Source of the DNA: Rhodobium orientis
Lineage (GTDB): Bacteria; Pseudomonadota; Alphaproteobacteria; Rhizobiales; Rhodobiaceae
DNA length: 64,000 nt
Reading direction: 5' to 3'
NCBI RefSeq assembly: GCF_003258835.1
Contig: NZ_NPEV01000008.1
Span: forward strand, 58,689-122,688
Shown here piece after piece: positions 48,679-59,927 of this stretch; the stretch's first letter is position 1; every line of letters begins with the position of its first letter. A model generated the notes under the pieces. The model did not search any database. It was not told where the DNA came from and saw only the letters and a program-made list of their open reading frames with translations. A program made the position numbers and the translations under genes.

Positions 48679-50760
48679 CTATTCCGCCGCCTCGGCCTGA
48701 AGGCCGTGCGCCAGCGCCGAACATTCCGCCATCACCTTGGAGGCGCGGGCGATCGGATTGGTGAGGTAGAAATCGTCGATCCAGGGCTCGAACGGCGCGC
48801 TGTCGAGCGAGCCGCCCGCGCCGGCCAGCGCCTCGACCGCCTTGGGGTCGCTTTCCGCGATCTCGTCGACGAGCGCGAAATGCGGATGGGCGGCAACGAG
48901 CGCGGCGCGGAGCGCCACCAGCGTGTCGAAGGGCAGCTTGGCGCCGAGTTCGCCGGACAGTGCGCGCAGGATCGCCCAGTCCTCGCGGGCCTCGCCCGGC
49001 GGGAAGGCGGCGCGGAGCCCAAGCTGCACCCGGCCCTCGGTGTTGACGTAGAGGCCCGATTTTTCCGTGTAGGCGGCACCCGGCAGGATGACGTCGGCGC
49101 GGTGGGCGCCGGCATCGCCGTGCGAGCCCATATAGACGACGAAGGCATTGCCGAGCGCCTGCATGTCGATCTCGTCGGCGCCCATCAGGAAGAGGACGTC
49201 GAGGTCGCCCGTTCCGGCCGCCTCCACCATGCCGGCGGTGCCCAGACCGCCCTCGCCCGGCACGAAGCCGACGTCGAGGCCGCCGACGGTGGCGGCCGCC
49301 GAATGGAGGACGTTGAAGCCGTTCCAGTCCTCGCGGATCGCGCCTCTGGCGACGGCGAACTTGGCGGCCAGCGACAGGATCGCGGCGCCGTCCGGCCGGT
49401 TGAGGGCGCCCTCGCCGACGATGACCATCGGCCGCTCGGCCTTGCCGTCATAGGATTTGTCGTCGATCAGCGCCTGGATGCTGTCCGGACCGGCGCCGCA
49501 ATAGGTGACGGGATAGGTCAGGTCCGCCTTGGCGCCGACGAGGCCGACTTCCAGGCCGCCCCGCAGGAAGCGCTTGCGGATGCGCGCATTCAGCACCGGC
49601 GCCTCTTTGCGCGGGTTGGTGCCGATCAGCATGATCGCGTCGGCGTCTTCAATGCCGGCGATCGAGGTGTTGAAGAGGTAGCTGGCGCGGCCGCTCGCCG
49701 GATGCAGCGGCGAATGGGCCGGCCGGCAGTCCGTGTTGGCAACGCCGAGCCCCGCCATCAGGCTCTTCAGCGCGAAGATCTCTTCCGCGCTCGCCAGTTC
49801 GCCGGAGATGGCGCCGATCTTTTTCGCATCCGTGCCCTTCACCTTGGCGGCGATGGCGGCGAACGCCTCCTGCCATGAGGCGGGGGTCAGGCGGCCGTCC
49901 TTCTTGACGTAAGGCCGGTCGAGGCGCTGGGTGCGGAGCCCGTCCCAGATGAAGCGGGTCTTGTCGGAGATCCACTCCTCGTTCACCGCCTCGTTGAGAC
50001 GCGGCAGGATACGCATGACCTCGCGGCCGCGGGTGTCGACCCGGATCGCACAGCCGACGCCGTCCATGACGTCGACCGACTCGGTCTTGACCAGTTCCCA
50101 CGGCCTTGCGTGGAAGGCATAGGGCCGCGCGGTCAGCGCGCCGACGGGGCACAGGTCGATGACGTTGCCCTGCATCTCGGAGGTCAGAGCGGCTTCCAGA
50201 TAAGTGGTGATCTCGGCGTCCTCGCCGCGGCCGATGAGGCCGAGTTCGGAGACGCCGGCGATTTCCGTCGTGAAGCGGACGCAGCGCGTGCAGTGGATGC
50301 AGCGCGTCATGATCGTCTTGACCAGCGGGCCGATATACTTGTCCTCGACCGCGCGCTTGTTCTCGTGGAACCGCGAGCCGTCGACGCCGAAGGCCATCGC
50401 CTGGTCCTGCAGGTCGCACTCGCCGCCCTGGTCGCAGATCGGGCAGTCGAGCGGATGGTTGATGAGCAGGAACTCCATGACGCCGCGGCGCGCCTTCTTG
50501 GCGACGTCCGACTTGGTCTTGACCTCGGGCAGCTCGCCGTTCGGGCCGGGCCGGCAGTCGCGCACCAGCCAGGAGCAGGAGGCGACCGGCTTCGGCGCGC
50601 CCTTCAGCTCGACCAGGCACATGCGGCAGTTGCCGGCGACCGAGAGGCGCTCGTGGAAGCAGAACCGCGGAATTTCGACGTCCGCGGCCTCACACGCCTG
50701 CATCAGCGTGTAGTCCGCCGGGACCTCGATCTCGTTTCCGTCGACGATGATTTTTGGCAT
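48679..50760 (-). CDS. nuoG: NADH-quinone oxidoreductase subunit G
   Basis: Largest hydrophilic-arm subunit; passes electrons through several Fe-S clusters. 693 residues. The N-terminal 2Fe-2S ferredoxin domain has CFHERLSVAGNCRMCLVELK, then the His/Cys cluster HPLDCPICDQGGECDLQDQ, then CIHCTRCVRFTTEIAG. The molybdopterin-oxidoreductase-like body follows. The start is the ATG of MPKIIVDGNEIEVPADYTLM, 26 nt after nuoF. Confidence 0.97.
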   Translation of the reverse strand: MPKIIVDGNEIEVPADYTLMQACEAADVEIPRFCFHERLSVAGNCRMCLVELKGAPKPVASCSWLVRDCRPGPNGELPEVKTKSDVAKKARRGVMEFLLINHPLDCPICDQGGECDLQDQAMAFGVDGSRFHENKRAVEDKYIGPLVKTIMTRCIHCTRCVRFTTEIAGVSELGLIGRGEDAEITTYLEAALTSEMQGNVIDLCPVGALTARPYAFHARPWELVKTESVDVMDGVGCAIRVDTRGREVMRILPRLNEAVNEEWISDKTRFIWDGLRTQRLDRPYVKKDGRLTPASWQEAFAAIAAKVKGTDAKKIGAISGELASAEEIFALKSLMAGLGVANTDCRPAHSPLHPASGRASYLFNTSIAGIEDADAIMLIGTNPRKEAPVLNARIRKRFLRGGLEVGLVGAKADLTYPVTYCGAGPDSIQALIDDKSYDGKAERPMVIVGEGALNRPDGAAILSLAAKFAVARGAIREDWNGFNVLHSAAATVGGLDVGFVPGEGGLGTAGMVEAAGTGDLDVLFLMGADEIDMQALGNAFVVYMGSHGDAGAHRADVILPGAAYTEKSGLYVNTEGRVQLGLRAAFPPGEAREDWAILRALSGELGAKLPFDTLVALRAALVAAHPHFALVDEIAESDPKAVEALAGAGGSLDSAPFEPWIDDFYLTNPIARASKVMAECSALAHGLQAEAAE

Positions 50761-50786
50761 GTCTTCTATTCCGCCTTCTATCCCGT

Positions 50787-52091
<1,305 letters not shown>

Positions 52092-52105
52092 CGCTTGGCT
52101 CCACC

Positions 52106-53314
52106 CTATTCCTGGCTCGACGGCACGTCGCCGGCATCGACGCGCTTGGAGAATTCGGTCGCACCGCCTTCGGCGAGCGTTCCGGCCTGGCCGACCCAGT
52201 CTTCGCGCTCGATGCGGCCGGGAAACGCCAGATAGGTGCCGACCCAGCGGATCTGCGCCTCGTCCCAGGCGGCGATCTGGTCGAAATGGAAGATACCGAG
52301 GTCGTTGAGCTTGCCCTCATTGACCTTGCCGATGCCGCGGATCCGCTTCAGGTCGTCGGCCTCCCCGCGCGGGGCATCGAGACCTTCCGGCCGGGTGCCG
52401 ACGGCGTTGGCCTTGTCTTCGTTGGACGCATCGGCCGGAAGCTTGGCGAGCGCGGCCTCCATATCGGCCGTCTTGCCGTCTTCGGTCTTGCCGTCGGGGC
52501 CCTTGCCTTCGGCGGCGGTCTTGCCCGCGGTGCCCTTGCCTTCGGCGGCGGTCTTGCCCGTGCTGCCCTTGCCTTCGGCGGCGGGCGGGGCCGGCGGCGC
52601 CGGCTTTTCCTTGTCGGCCTTCTTGGCCTCTTCGGAGGCCTTTGCCTTTTCCGCCTCGGCCGCCTTCTTGGCCCGGGTCTCTTCCCAGCGCGCCGGCGCC
52701 GAGCCGTCATAGAGCGCGGGTTCGGTCAGCGTCGTCGCACCGCCCTCGGGGGCTGCGAACTGGCGGTCCACCTGCGGGCCCGGCGTCGGCGTCTCGCCGC
52801 GGTCGAAGGCGTCGAGGACTGCCTCGAAGCTTTCCACCGTCAGGTCCTCGTAGGTGTCGGCGCCGACCTGGACCATCGGCGCGTTGACGCAGGCGCCGAG
52901 GCACTCGACCTCTTCCCAGGAAAAGGCGCCGTCCGCCGACAGCTCATGGGCCCGTTCGGCGATGCGGGTGCGGCAGACGCGGAGAATGTCCTCCGAGCCG
53001 CGCAGCATGCACGGCGTCGTGCCGCAGACCTGGATATGGGCCTTGGAGCCGACCGGGGCGAGCTGGAACTGAGTGTAGAAGGTGGCGACCTCGAGCACCC
53101 GGATCACCGGCATTTCGAGCCGCCTGGCGATGGCCTCGATGGCGGCGCGGGTGAGCCAGCCGTCCTGTTCCTGTGCGCGCATCAGCAGCGGGATGACGGC
53201 CGACTGCTTGCGGTCTTCCGGGTAGAGCGCGACGCGTTTTTCCGCCCACGCCTCGTTCTCGGGCGTAAACGCAAAACTCTCGGGCTGGTCGTTGTAGAGG
53301 CGTCGGACCGACAT
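52106..53314 (-). CDS. nuoE: NADH-quinone oxidoreductase subunit E with long C-terminal extension
   Basis: Thioredoxin-like subunit with the N1a 2Fe-2S cluster ([14 protein letters not shown] and [11 protein letters not shown]). The ATG at 53314 ([16 protein letters not shown]) gives 402 residues, roughly twice the standard size. The canonical part ends near residue 175. It is followed by a Lys/Glu/Ala linker, an 11-residue repeat ([32 protein letters not shown]), and a C-terminal module (about 316-402) with a helix-hairpin-helix motif ([17 protein letters not shown]) and [15 protein letters not shown], closely similar to the end of S2 here. C-terminal extensions of NuoE are known in other alphaproteobacteria; their role is unknown. 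Confidence 0.96.
   Translation of the reverse strand: MSVRRLYNDQPESFAFTPENEAWAEKRVALYPEDRKQSAVIPLLMRAQEQDGWLTRAAIEAIARRLEMPVIRVLEVATFYTQFQLAPVGSKAHIQVCGTTPCMLRGSEDILRVCRTRIAERAHELSADGAFSWEEVECLGACVNAPMVQVGADTYEDLTVESFEAVLDAFDRGETPTPGPQVDRQFAAPEGGATTLTEPALYDGSAPARWEETRAKKAAEAEKAKASEEAKKADKEKPAPPAPPAAEGKGSTGKTAAEGKGTAGKTAAEGKGPDGKTEDGKTADMEAALAKLPADASNEDKANAVGTRPEGLDAPRGEADDLKRIRGIGKVNEGKLNDLGIFHFDQIAAWDEAQIRWVGTYLAFPGRIEREDWVGQAGTLAEGGATEFSKRVDAGDVPSSQE
52500..52585. repeat. 33-bp tandem repeat inside nuoE
   Basis: A 33-bp unit starting CCCTTGCCTTCGGCGGCGG begins at 52500, 52533 and 52566 (the last partial). It encodes the 11-residue GKGxxGKTAAE repeat in the linker of NuoE. Copy number is likely variable between strains. 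Confidence 0.8.
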
Positions 53315-53372
53315 CGATGTTGTCCCTACTCCGTCGCGAAATGAGTTGTTTTTGATCTTGCTGCTGCGCGGA

Positions 53373-54563
53373 TCACCGGTCGACCTCCCCGAACACCACG
53401 TCGATGGAGCCGATGATGGCGGCGATGTCCGCCAGCATGTGGCCGCGGGACAGGAAGTCCATGGCCGCCAGATGGGCAAAGCCCGGCGCGCGGATCTTGC
53501 AGCGATAGGGCTTGTTGGTGCCGTCGGAGACCAGATAGACGCCGAACTCGCCCTTCGGCGCCTCGACGGCGGCATAGGCCTCGCCTTCTGGCACCTTCAC
53601 GCCTTCGGTATAGAGCTTGAAGTGGTGGATCAGCGCTTCCATGGAGCGTTTCATGTCGCCGCGCTTGGGCGGGGCGACCTTGCCGTCCGTCGTCGACACC
53701 GGCCCCTTGCCGGCGGCCGAGCCGAGCCGCTCCAGGCACTGCTTCATGATCTTGACGGATTCGTGCATCTCCAGGATGCGGATGACGTAGCGGTCGTAGC
53801 AGTCGCCGTGCTTGCCGACGGGAATGTCGAAGTCGAGCTGGTCGTAGCACTCATAGGGCTGCGCCTTGCGCAGGTCCCAGGCGACGCCGGCCGAGCGCAT
53901 CATCACGCCGGAAAAGCCCCAGGACCATCCCTCTTCGGCCGTGAAGGCGGCGATGTCGACATTGCGCTGCTTGAAGATGCGATTTTCGGTCAGAAGGCCT
54001 TCCAGGTCGTCGATCGTCTTCAGGAACGGATCGAGGAAGTCCCAGATGTCGTCGAGCAGCTCCTGCGGCAGGTCCTGGTGGACGCCGCCGATGCGGAAAT
54101 AGGCGGCGTGCAGGCGCGCCCCGCAGGCACGCTCGTAGAACGCCATCATCTTCTCGCGATCCTCGAACCCCCACAGCGGCGGCGTCAGCGCACCGACGTC
54201 CATCGCCTGGGTGGTGATGTTGAGGACATGCGAGAGCAGACGGCCCATCTCCGCATAGAGCACGCGGATGAGCTGGCCGCGGATCGGCACCGTGACGCCA
54301 AGGAGCTTTTCGGCGGCCAGGCAGAAGGCGTGCTCCTGATTCATCGGCGCCACATAGTCGAGGCGGTCGAAATAGGGCACGGCCTGGTGATAGGTCTTGT
54401 GTTCGATCAGCTTTTCGGTGCCGCGGTGCAACAGGCCCACATGCGGATCGGCGCGGGTGACGATCTCGCCGTCGAGCTCCAGCACCAGGCGCAACACGCC
54501 GTGGGCCGCCGGATGCTGCGGGCCGAAATTGATGTTGAAGTTGCGGATCTGTGCCTCAGCCAT
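53373..54563 (-). CDS. nuoD: NADH-quinone oxidoreductase subunit D
   Basis: 49-kDa-type subunit forming the quinone site with NuoB. 396 residues; [20 protein letters not shown] contains the functionally important His pair, and [20 protein letters not shown] and the C-terminal DVVFGEVDR are conserved. The ATG at 54563 lies 105 nt after nuoC, a spacer with no clear element. Confidence 0.97.
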   Translation of the reverse strand: MAEAQIRNFNINFGPQHPAAHGVLRLVLELDGEIVTRADPHVGLLHRGTEKLIEHKTYHQAVPYFDRLDYVAPMNQEHAFCLAAEKLLGVTVPIRGQLIRVLYAEMGRLLSHVLNITTQAMDVGALTPPLWGFEDREKMMAFYERACGARLHAAYFRIGGVHQDLPQELLDDIWDFLDPFLKTIDDLEGLLTENRIFKQRNVDIAAFTAEEGWSWGFSGVMMRSAGVAWDLRKAQPYECYDQLDFDIPVGKHGDCYDRYVIRILEMHESVKIMKQCLERLGSAAGKGPVSTTDGKVAPPKRGDMKRSMEALIHHFKLYTEGVKVPEGEAYAAVEAPKGEFGVYLVSDGTNKPYRCKIRAPGFAHLAAMDFLSRGHMLADIAAIIGSIDVVFGEVDR

Positions 54564-54668
54564 GCTCAGCGGCTCCGTTCAAACGCGCCTTCCGGGGCCG
54601 GGACAACCGGGAAGCCTTGGTTCCGGCCGCCGCCTTGCACCGGCCTGCCCCATGCCGATACCGCTTCA

Positions 54669-55277
54669 TCATTGGTTTTCCTGCGCTTTCTCGTCGCCGG
54701 GCAATACGGGCGCATCGCCCTCCCACGGTGACAGGAAGTCGAAGCTGCGGAACTCCTGGGCGAGCCGGACCGGCTCGTAGACGACCCGCTTGGCCTCGTC
54801 GTCGTAGCGCACCTCGACGAAGCCGGTGAGCGGGAAATCCTTGCGCAGCGGATGGCCGTCGAAGCCGTAGTCGGTGAGGATGCGGCGCAGGTCCGGATGG
54901 CCGGAGAAGAGCACGCCGTAAAGGTCGTAGGCCTCCCGTTCGAACCATTCGGCGCCCGGATAGACACCGGTGAGCGAGGGCACCGGCGAGGCGTCGTCGG
55001 TCTCGACCTTGAGGCGGATGCGGATGTTCTGCTTCGGCGACAACAGGTGATAGACGACGTCGAAGCGCTTCTCGCGCTCAGGATAATCGACGCCGCAGGC
55101 ATCGATGAAACAGACGAACTGGCAGCGCGGGTCGTCGCGCAGGAACCGTGCGACGCTGTCGATCGAGGTGCGCGAGACCGTCGCCGTCAGCTCGCCGTGG
55201 CGAACGTGCCAGCTCTCGATCGCCTCGCCCTGCGAAAGCTCCAGATAGGCGCCGATTTCCTCAAGGGTTTCGTCCAT
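54669..55277 (-). CDS. nuoC: NADH-quinone oxidoreductase subunit C
   Basis: 30-kDa-type subunit of the hydrophilic arm. The ATG at 55277 ([16 protein letters not shown]) gives 202 residues; longer frames are open but unsupported. The conserved signature [20 protein letters not shown] and the C-terminal [17 protein letters not shown] are present. 17 nt after nuoB. Confidence 0.97.
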   Translation of the reverse strand: MDETLEEIGAYLELSQGEAIESWHVRHGELTATVSRTSIDSVARFLRDDPRCQFVCFIDACGVDYPEREKRFDVVYHLLSPKQNIRIRLKVETDDASPVPSLTGVYPGAEWFEREAYDLYGVLFSGHPDLRRILTDYGFDGHPLRKDFPLTGFVEVRYDDEAKRVVYEPVRLAQEFRSFDFLSPWEGDAPVLPGDEKAQENQ

Positions 55278-55294
55278 GTCCTGGCCGTCCGTCC

Positions 55295-55866
<572 letters not shown>

Positions 55867-55876
<10 letters not shown>

Positions 55877-56232
55877 TCAAGTGCCCCTTTTCGCCATTCG
55901 TAGATGAAGCCGATCGTCAACACGCCCAGGAACGTCATCATCGACCAGAAGCCGAGCCAGCCGACCTCCTTGAAGGCCGCGGCCCAGGGAAACAGGAAGG
56001 CCACTTCCAGATCGAAGATGATGAAGAGGATGGAGACGAGATAGAATCGGACGTCGAATTTCATGCGGGCGTCGTCGAACGCCTCGAAGCCGCATTCATA
56101 GGCCGACAGCTTTTCCGAATCGGGTTGCTTGTACGCAATCAGGAACGGCGCGACCAACAGGGCCAGCCCGATAAACGCCGATATACCGATGAACACGATA
56201 ATCGGCACGTATTCCTTCAAGAGCTCTTCCAT
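55867..56232 (-). CDS. nuoA: NADH-quinone oxidoreductase subunit A
   Basis: Three-helix membrane subunit; first gene of the complete nuoA-N operon. The ATG at 56232 ([20 protein letters not shown]) gives 121 residues. The conserved loop [20 protein letters not shown] and the second helix region ([19 protein letters not shown]) are intact. Confidence 0.97.
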
Positions 56233-56807
56233 CGTATCGCGGCCCTCGCGCAATGCCTGCCGCTCGAACCATCGACCGCCTGGGATTTCAGCGGCACATG
56301 AGCCGGGCATTTCTGAACTGACGACTTCCCGGGGCGGGCGCCGGCGGTGCGACATTTGCGTCGCGACCACCCGGCACGCTTAACCCACAGACCCACGCGA
56401 AGCAAGTCCATGGCCCTCCCGTATGCTCAAGTTTAGACATTTTGATACGGCGCCCTTTGACTTTGATCAGTGTGCGATGCGGCAACGGGCGTCAAGCCGC
56501 CGTTGCGCCGCACCGGACGGGCAACCGCGCAAACGCGCAAAGCGCGGATTTCCGGGCGATTCGCTCCGTAGGAATGGCGCTAAGATTCGTGCGCAGAAAT
56601 TTGTGCGTTTTCCGGCAGGAAAGATCGAAGGCGCTTTTCGGAACGCCTTGACGCCATAGGTGTCGTAAGTCCGAACGGGCGCCAGCGAGCGTTCCGCCGT
56701 GAGATGGCCCACGACGCCACCGGCGTCGCAAGGCCGAATGGCCGCCGGCGCATATGCGCCGCCCCATCGGAGGCGTGAGCAAAGCGAACTGCCGTGAGAG
56801 AAAAAAA
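56233..56807. other. 575-bp gap between tRNA-Asp and nuoA
   Basis: Must contain the nuo promoter reading leftward, but no near-consensus pair stands out; weak TTGCTT-N17-TAAGCG on the minus strand near 56380-56410 is the best I see. Positions 56712-56807 are one arm of an inverted duplication flanking the tRNA pair. Small ORFs here lack initiation signals and family resemblance. Confidence 0.5.
56712..56807. repeat. tRNA-Asp 3'-flank repeat arm
   Basis: Starting right after the tRNA CCA end (reading leftward), a T-rich stretch and about 85 bp including GCTCCGATGGGGCGGCGCA-type sequence closely match, in inverted orientation, the DNA after tRNA-Val at 57180-57276. It ends in a CGACGCC/GGCGTCG mini-hairpin at 56712-56728. 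Confidence 0.75.
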
Positions 56808-56884
56808 TGGCGGGAGTGACGGGACTCGAACCCGCGACCTCTGGCGTGACAGGCCAGCGCTCTAACCAACTGAGCTACACCCCC
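56808..56884 (-). tRNA. tRNA-Asp (GTC)
   Basis: 77 nt with encoded CCA. Acceptor GGGGGTG pairs with CACTCCC (one G-U), D-arm contains AGCTCAGTTGGTTAGAGC, anticodon stem CTGGC/GCCAG with loop CTGTCAC giving anticodon GTC, T-arm GGGTTCGAGTCCC. All elements are intact. Transcribed leftward, divergent from tRNA-Val. Confidence 0.96.
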
Positions 56885-57103
56885 GAAACGTCGCGTCGTC
56901 GCGAGGTGGACGACGACTTACGGCAGCGGCGCGGGCAAGTCAAGCCGCTCGGCACGGCAAAAACATGACAGGCGTTTGACGATCGGGAAACCGCCGGGCG
57001 GAGCGGCCTTTGCGGGTCGGCTCCGGACCCGGGACGCACTGCTTGCATTGCCCGGCCGAACCGCCTAAATCGGAGCCGGCCTGCGGCCTTTTCGCAGGTT
57101 CCG

Positions 57104-57179
<76 letters not shown>

Positions 57180-57276
57180 TTTTTTCTATCTCCCGCCAGT
57201 TCGCTTCGCTCACGGCTCCGATGGGGCGGCGCAACAGCGCCGGCGGCCGTTCGGCCTTGCGACGCCGAGGGCGTCG
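57180..57276. repeat. tRNA-Val 3'-flank repeat arm
   Basis: About 97 bp directly after the tRNA-Val CCA end, starting with a T6 tract and ending in a CGACGCC/GGCGTCG mini-hairpin. It matches the inverted 3' flank of tRNA-Asp at an estimated 85 percent or better by eye. Confidence 0.75.
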
Positions 57277-57445
57277 AGGAGCGCAAAAGCGGCCACGAAC
57301 AGGGTCGTCATCCCGGCTGCAGCTAAGCGGCCGGCTGCAGCGAAGCGGAGAGCCGGGCTCCATTGCCCGCCTCCACGCGGTCGCCCGTCGCGGCGCATGC
57401 TCGTTCGCCGCGACGGCATTGAAATTACTGGAAAAGCCCCATTCC

Positions 57446-57476
57446 CGTCATTGCGAGCGAAGCGAAGCAATCCAGG
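57446..57476 (+). repeat. dispersed REP-like repeat, copy 1
   Basis: A 31-bp copy of a repeat of the CGTCATTGCGAGCGAAGCGA type, ending GCAATCCAGG. A reverse-complement copy with four differences lies at 63790-63820. This repeat type is familiar from many bacterial intergenic regions. Confidence 0.7.
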
Positions 57477-57619
57477 CTTCCCGCGCAAACAGCGCACGGC
57501 ATGCTGCTTTATGCGGGCATTGGATACCGGCTCGGTGCATTGCACCGTCCAGCATGGCGACTGAGGTTCCGGTCGGCAAGCGGCGTGAACGCCCGAGCAT
57601 GGGCCTTATGGCCCTTCCC

Positions 57620-58579
57620 TCACCCGCGCCTCAGCGCCGACGGCGGCGCCCCATAGCGCTGGGTGTGGGCCGCGGCGAAATGGGCGGAGCTGGAAAAGCC
57701 GGCGGCAAGCGCGATCTCCGACAACGCCAGCGGCGAATTGCGGATGAGATTGCGCGCCTTTTCCAGCCGGAGGTCGCGATAGAAGCCCATCGTCGTGGCG
57801 CCGAGATGCTCGCGAAAGAGCCGATTGAGCTGGCGCGGGCCGAGGCCGGCGAAGTCGGCGAGTTGGTCGAGCCGGAGCGGATCGGCGATGTGGCTTTCCA
57901 TCATGGTGATGGCATCGAGGACAGCGGCATTTGTCGTTCCCCAGCGCTCGATGAGCCCGGCCCGCTGCGGCCCGGCGGAGGGGCGCACGTCGGTGTGGAG
58001 GAACCAGTCGGCGACCGTCCTGGCGAAGGCCGGGCCGTGGTGGCTGGCGATGATCGCGTGCATCAGGTCGATCGGTGCGGTGCCGCCGGCGCAGGTGATG
58101 CGGTCGCGGTCGACCACGTACAGGCTCTTTTCGATGAGGAGGTTCGGCAGGATCTCCTGCAGGCCCTCCCGGTATTCCCAGTGTACCGTCATCCGCCGCG
58201 CCGCCATCAGGCCGGCGCGGGCGAGAATCACCGGACCGCCTGAGACCCCGCCAAGGGTCATGCCGCTTCGCGCGATGCGCCGAAGGCGACTGAAGAGACG
58301 GGAATCGGAAACGGCGAACGGATCGCCGCCGGCCACCACCATGAAAAGGTCGGCCTCGCCCGGGTCTTCGATGCTACCAGCGACCGGCACATAGGCGCCG
58401 CCGGAACTCTTCGCATCCTTCCCCGACAGGCTGAGGCAGCGCACGTCATAGAGGGTCCCGCCGGCAAGCAGATTCGCGGCGCGCATCGGCTCGACGAGCG
58501 CGGCAAAGGACATCAGCGCGAAATCGTCGATGACGAGGACGGCGACGCGATAGGGCGGCGTTTCGGGTGCTATGTCCAT
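57620..58579 (-). CDS. GlxA family (DJ-1/PfpI-AraC) transcriptional regulator
   Basis: 319 residues from the ATG at 58579 (MDIAPETPPYRVAVLVIDD). The N-terminal half is a class-I amidotransferase/DJ-1-like domain (FALMSFAALVEPMRAANLLA; DLFMVVAGGDPF), and the C-terminal half a double AraC helix-turn-helix (LDQLADFAGLGPRQLNRLFR; LSEIALAAGFSSSAHFAAAH). This architecture is that of GbdR and SouR, which activate glycine betaine/sarcosine catabolism in Pseudomonas. Divergent from soxB with an inverted repeat between, so it is the likely sarcosine-oxidase regulator. Ligand is inferred only from context. Confidence 0.9.
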   Translation of the reverse strand: MDIAPETPPYRVAVLVIDDFALMSFAALVEPMRAANLLAGGTLYDVRCLSLSGKDAKSSGGAYVPVAGSIEDPGEADLFMVVAGGDPFAVSDSRLFSRLRRIARSGMTLGGVSGGPVILARAGLMAARRMTVHWEYREGLQEILPNLLIEKSLYVVDRDRITCAGGTAPIDLMHAIIASHHGPAFARTVADWFLHTDVRPSAGPQRAGLIERWGTTNAAVLDAITMMESHIADPLRLDQLADFAGLGPRQLNRLFREHLGATTMGFYRDLRLEKARNLIRNSPLALSEIALAAGFSSSAHFAAAHTQRYGAPPSALRRG

Positions 58580-58592
58580 TTTCCAAATGTTC

Positions 58593-58614
58593 TTGACTGT
58601 TTTTCGAAAGTCAA
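58593..58614. promoter_or_regulatory. inverted repeat TTGACT-N10-AGTCAA in the glxA-sox intergenic region
   Basis: Perfect 6-bp arms (58593-58598 and 58609-58614) in the 85-bp space between the divergent regulator and soxB starts. It is the only obvious symmetric element there and a candidate operator. The first arm could also serve as a -35 hexamer for soxB. Confidence 0.5.
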
Positions 58615-58664
58615 TTGCGCCAACCGTCCCTATCCTTTCCCCACTCAAGCATCGGCGGGACACC

Positions 58665-59915
58665 ATGACCTATTCGGCCTGGCGCATTTTTACCGAAGGC
58701 CTCACCGGCAACAGGGGCTGGAAGCGGGCCTGGCGCGACCCGGAGCCCAGATCCGACTATGAGGTCGTCATCGTCGGCGCCGGCGGCCACGGCCTTGCTA
58801 GCGCCTTCTGTCTGGCGAAGGAATTCGGCATCACGAACGTCGCGGTGCTGGAGAAAGGCTGGCTCGGCTCCGGCAATATCGGCCGCAACACGACGATCAT
58901 CCGCTCCAATTATCTCCTCCCCGGAAACGAGCCCTTTTACGAGTTCTCTTTAAAACTCTGGGAACGGCTGGAGGAGGACACCAACTACAATTCGATGGTC
59001 TCTCAAAGGGGCATCATCAACCTCTTCCACAACGATGCGGGGCGCGACGCCGCGCGCCGGCGCGGCAACGCCATGATGCTTGCCGGAGCAGACGCCGTGC
59101 TGCTGGACCGCGAGGGTGTCCGGGCACAGTACCCGTTCCTCGACTTCGACAATGCGCGCTTTCCGATCCGCGGCGGGCTTTACCAGCCCCGCGCGGGCAC
59201 CGCCCGCCACGACGCCGTTGCCTGGGGTTATGCGCGGGGCGCCGACCGGCACGGCGTCGACATCGTCCAGAACTGCGAGGTCACCGGCTTCAGGATCGAG
59301 GCCGGTCGCTGCACGGGAGTAGAAACCACGCGCGGCACGATCGGCGCCAAGAAGGTCGCGGTCTGCGTTGCCGGCTCGTCGAGCCGGGTCATGGCGATGG
59401 CCGGGCTCCGGCTGCCGATCGAAAGCCACGTGCTCCAGGCCTTCGTCTCGGAGGGGCTGAAGCCGGTCATTCCGGGCGTCATCACCTATGGCGCCGGGCA
59501 TTTCTATATCAGCCAGTCGGACAAAGGCGGCCTCGTCTTCGGCGGCGACATCGACGGCTACAATTCCTATGCCCAGAGGGGGAACCTTCCGATGGTGGAG
59601 GACGTGTGCGAGGGCGGCATGGCCTTGATGCCGATGATCGGCCGGGCGAAGCTTTTGAGGATGTGGGGCGGCGTCATGGACATGTCGATGGACGGCTCGC
59701 CGATCATCGACAAGACACCTGTCGACGGCCTCTATTTCAACGGCGGCTGGTGCTATGGCGGCTTCAAGGCGACGCCGGCGAGCGGCTGGTGCACCGCCCA
59801 TCTCCTTGCCACCGGAGCGCCGCACCCGACGGCCGCCGCCTATCGCCTCGACCGGTTCCGCAGCGGCCGCGTCATCGACGAGACCGGCGCCGGCGCCCAG
59901 CCGAACCGGCACTGA
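58665..59915 (+). CDS. soxB: sarcosine oxidase beta subunit
   Basis: FAD/FMN-binding catalytic subunit of heterotetrameric sarcosine oxidase, converting sarcosine to glycine and methylene-tetrahydrofolate (or formaldehyde) with H2O2. 416 residues from the ATG at 58665. FAD motif VVIVGAGGHGLASAFCLAKE, then SGNIGRNTTIIRSNYL; the RHDAVAWG motif (His182) corresponds to the histidine that covalently carries FMN in characterised enzymes; the C-terminal FNGGWCYGGFKATPASGW is typical. Opens the soxB-soxD-soxA-soxG operon. Confidence 0.94.
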   Translation: MTYSAWRIFTEGLTGNRGWKRAWRDPEPRSDYEVVIVGAGGHGLASAFCLAKEFGITNVAVLEKGWLGSGNIGRNTTIIRSNYLLPGNEPFYEFSLKLWERLEEDTNYNSMVSQRGIINLFHNDAGRDAARRRGNAMMLAGADAVLLDREGVRAQYPFLDFDNARFPIRGGLYQPRAGTARHDAVAWGYARGADRHGVDIVQNCEVTGFRIEAGRCTGVETTRGTIGAKKVAVCVAGSSSRVMAMAGLRLPIESHVLQAFVSEGLKPVIPGVITYGAGHFYISQSDKGGLVFGGDIDGYNSYAQRGNLPMVEDVCEGGMALMPMIGRAKLLRMWGGVMDMSMDGSPIIDKTPVDGLYFNGGWCYGGFKATPASGWCTAHLLATGAPHPTAAAYRLDRFRSGRVIDETGAGAQPNRH

Positions 59916-59927
59916 GGGGACGAAGCC

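Larger units (their letters stand above)
57180..57619. other. 440-bp repeat-rich gap between tRNA-Val and glxA-type gene
   Basis: No credible gene. Besides the tRNA flank arm it contains an 18-bp tandem duplication CCGGCTGCAGCNAAGCGG at 57313-57330 and 57331-57348 and a dispersed repeat copy at 57446-57476. The mosaic of repeats suggests a site of past insertions beside the tRNA genes. Confidence 0.6.

Noticed and set aside
54556..54669. Small basic ORF (about 37 residues, [16 protein letters not shown]...) between nuoC and nuoD
   Set aside because: No Shine-Dalgarno, overlaps nuoD start, Arg/Lys/Ala composition typical of random GC-rich frame; cannot be supported.
56288..56485. 65-codon minus-strand ORF upstream of nuoA
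   Set aside because: No family resemblance or initiation signal; probably part of the nuo leader/promoter region.
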